From an uncultured Mycoplasmatota bacterium (lineage in GTDB: Bacteria; Bacillota_I; Bacilli_A; RF39; UBA660): DNA of 50,902 nucleotides. Where the stretch lies: contig CANSFI010000011.1 of assembly GCA_947646095.1 (NCBI GenBank), positions 1 through 50,902 of the forward strand, written 5' to 3'. Shown here piece after piece: positions 50,846 to 50,902 of this stretch; the stretch's first letter is position 1; every line of letters starts with the position of its first letter. A program made the translations under genes and the position numbers. The notes under the pieces are model-generated. The model was not told the origin of the DNA and did no database searches. It saw only the letters and a program-made list of their open reading frames with translations.

Positions 50846-50902
50846 GTATTGAGTGTGTATAGAAATCTGTGTAAATGATATCTATCCATGAACAGAGGTA
50901 AG

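Noticed and set aside
50497-50889. Minus-strand 130-aa ORF
   Set aside because: Antisense to the FemAB-like gene; no recognisable domain.
1-50902. CRISPR arrays, tRNA and rRNA genes
   Set aside because: No regularly spaced short repeats, tRNA cloverleaf-like GGTTCGAATCC motifs or rRNA signatures noticed; visual reading only, so tRNAscan/CRISPR tools should confirm.

Overview
AT-rich Firmicutes/Bacilli chromosomal window using the standard bacterial code (prfB carries an in-frame UGA frameshift site). Most of it is a housekeeping backbone with recognisable Bacillus-like gene order: recA-rny, rodZ-like-pgsA, gpsB-rnpB, recU-PBP1, nth-dnaD, prmC, prfA, rpoE, argS-DUF1934, yabG-veg-spoVG-yabP-yabQ-divIC plus gerQ, prfB-ftsE-ftsX, topA. 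Accessory islands between these blocks include: an RloA/RloB (AbiL-like) defence pair with a C-terminal frameshift in RloA and a changed Toprim glutamate in RloB; an AgrC-like kinase paired with a regulator that appears to carry a transposase-type HTH; a degenerate IS3-family element; a pseudopilin-like protein with three 165-aa tandem repeats; an Rpn-like nuclease; and a three-gene split 2-hydroxyacyl-CoA dehydratase/activase-like cluster. Unannotated elements seen directly in the sequence: RNase P RNA (rnpB); a DUF1540 small ORF absent from the ORF track; a ~200-nt structured RNA candidate near 16.35-16.57 kb; and, upstream of prfB, a short transcription unit near 43.67-43.96 kb with a LexA-like box resembling the one before recA, a strong SD, a tiny hydrophobic frameshifted ORF, and a terminator. 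The last is the best candidate here for an undescribed system (possible SOS-linked type I toxin-like locus). No database search was run; all assignments come from motif and gene-order recognition.
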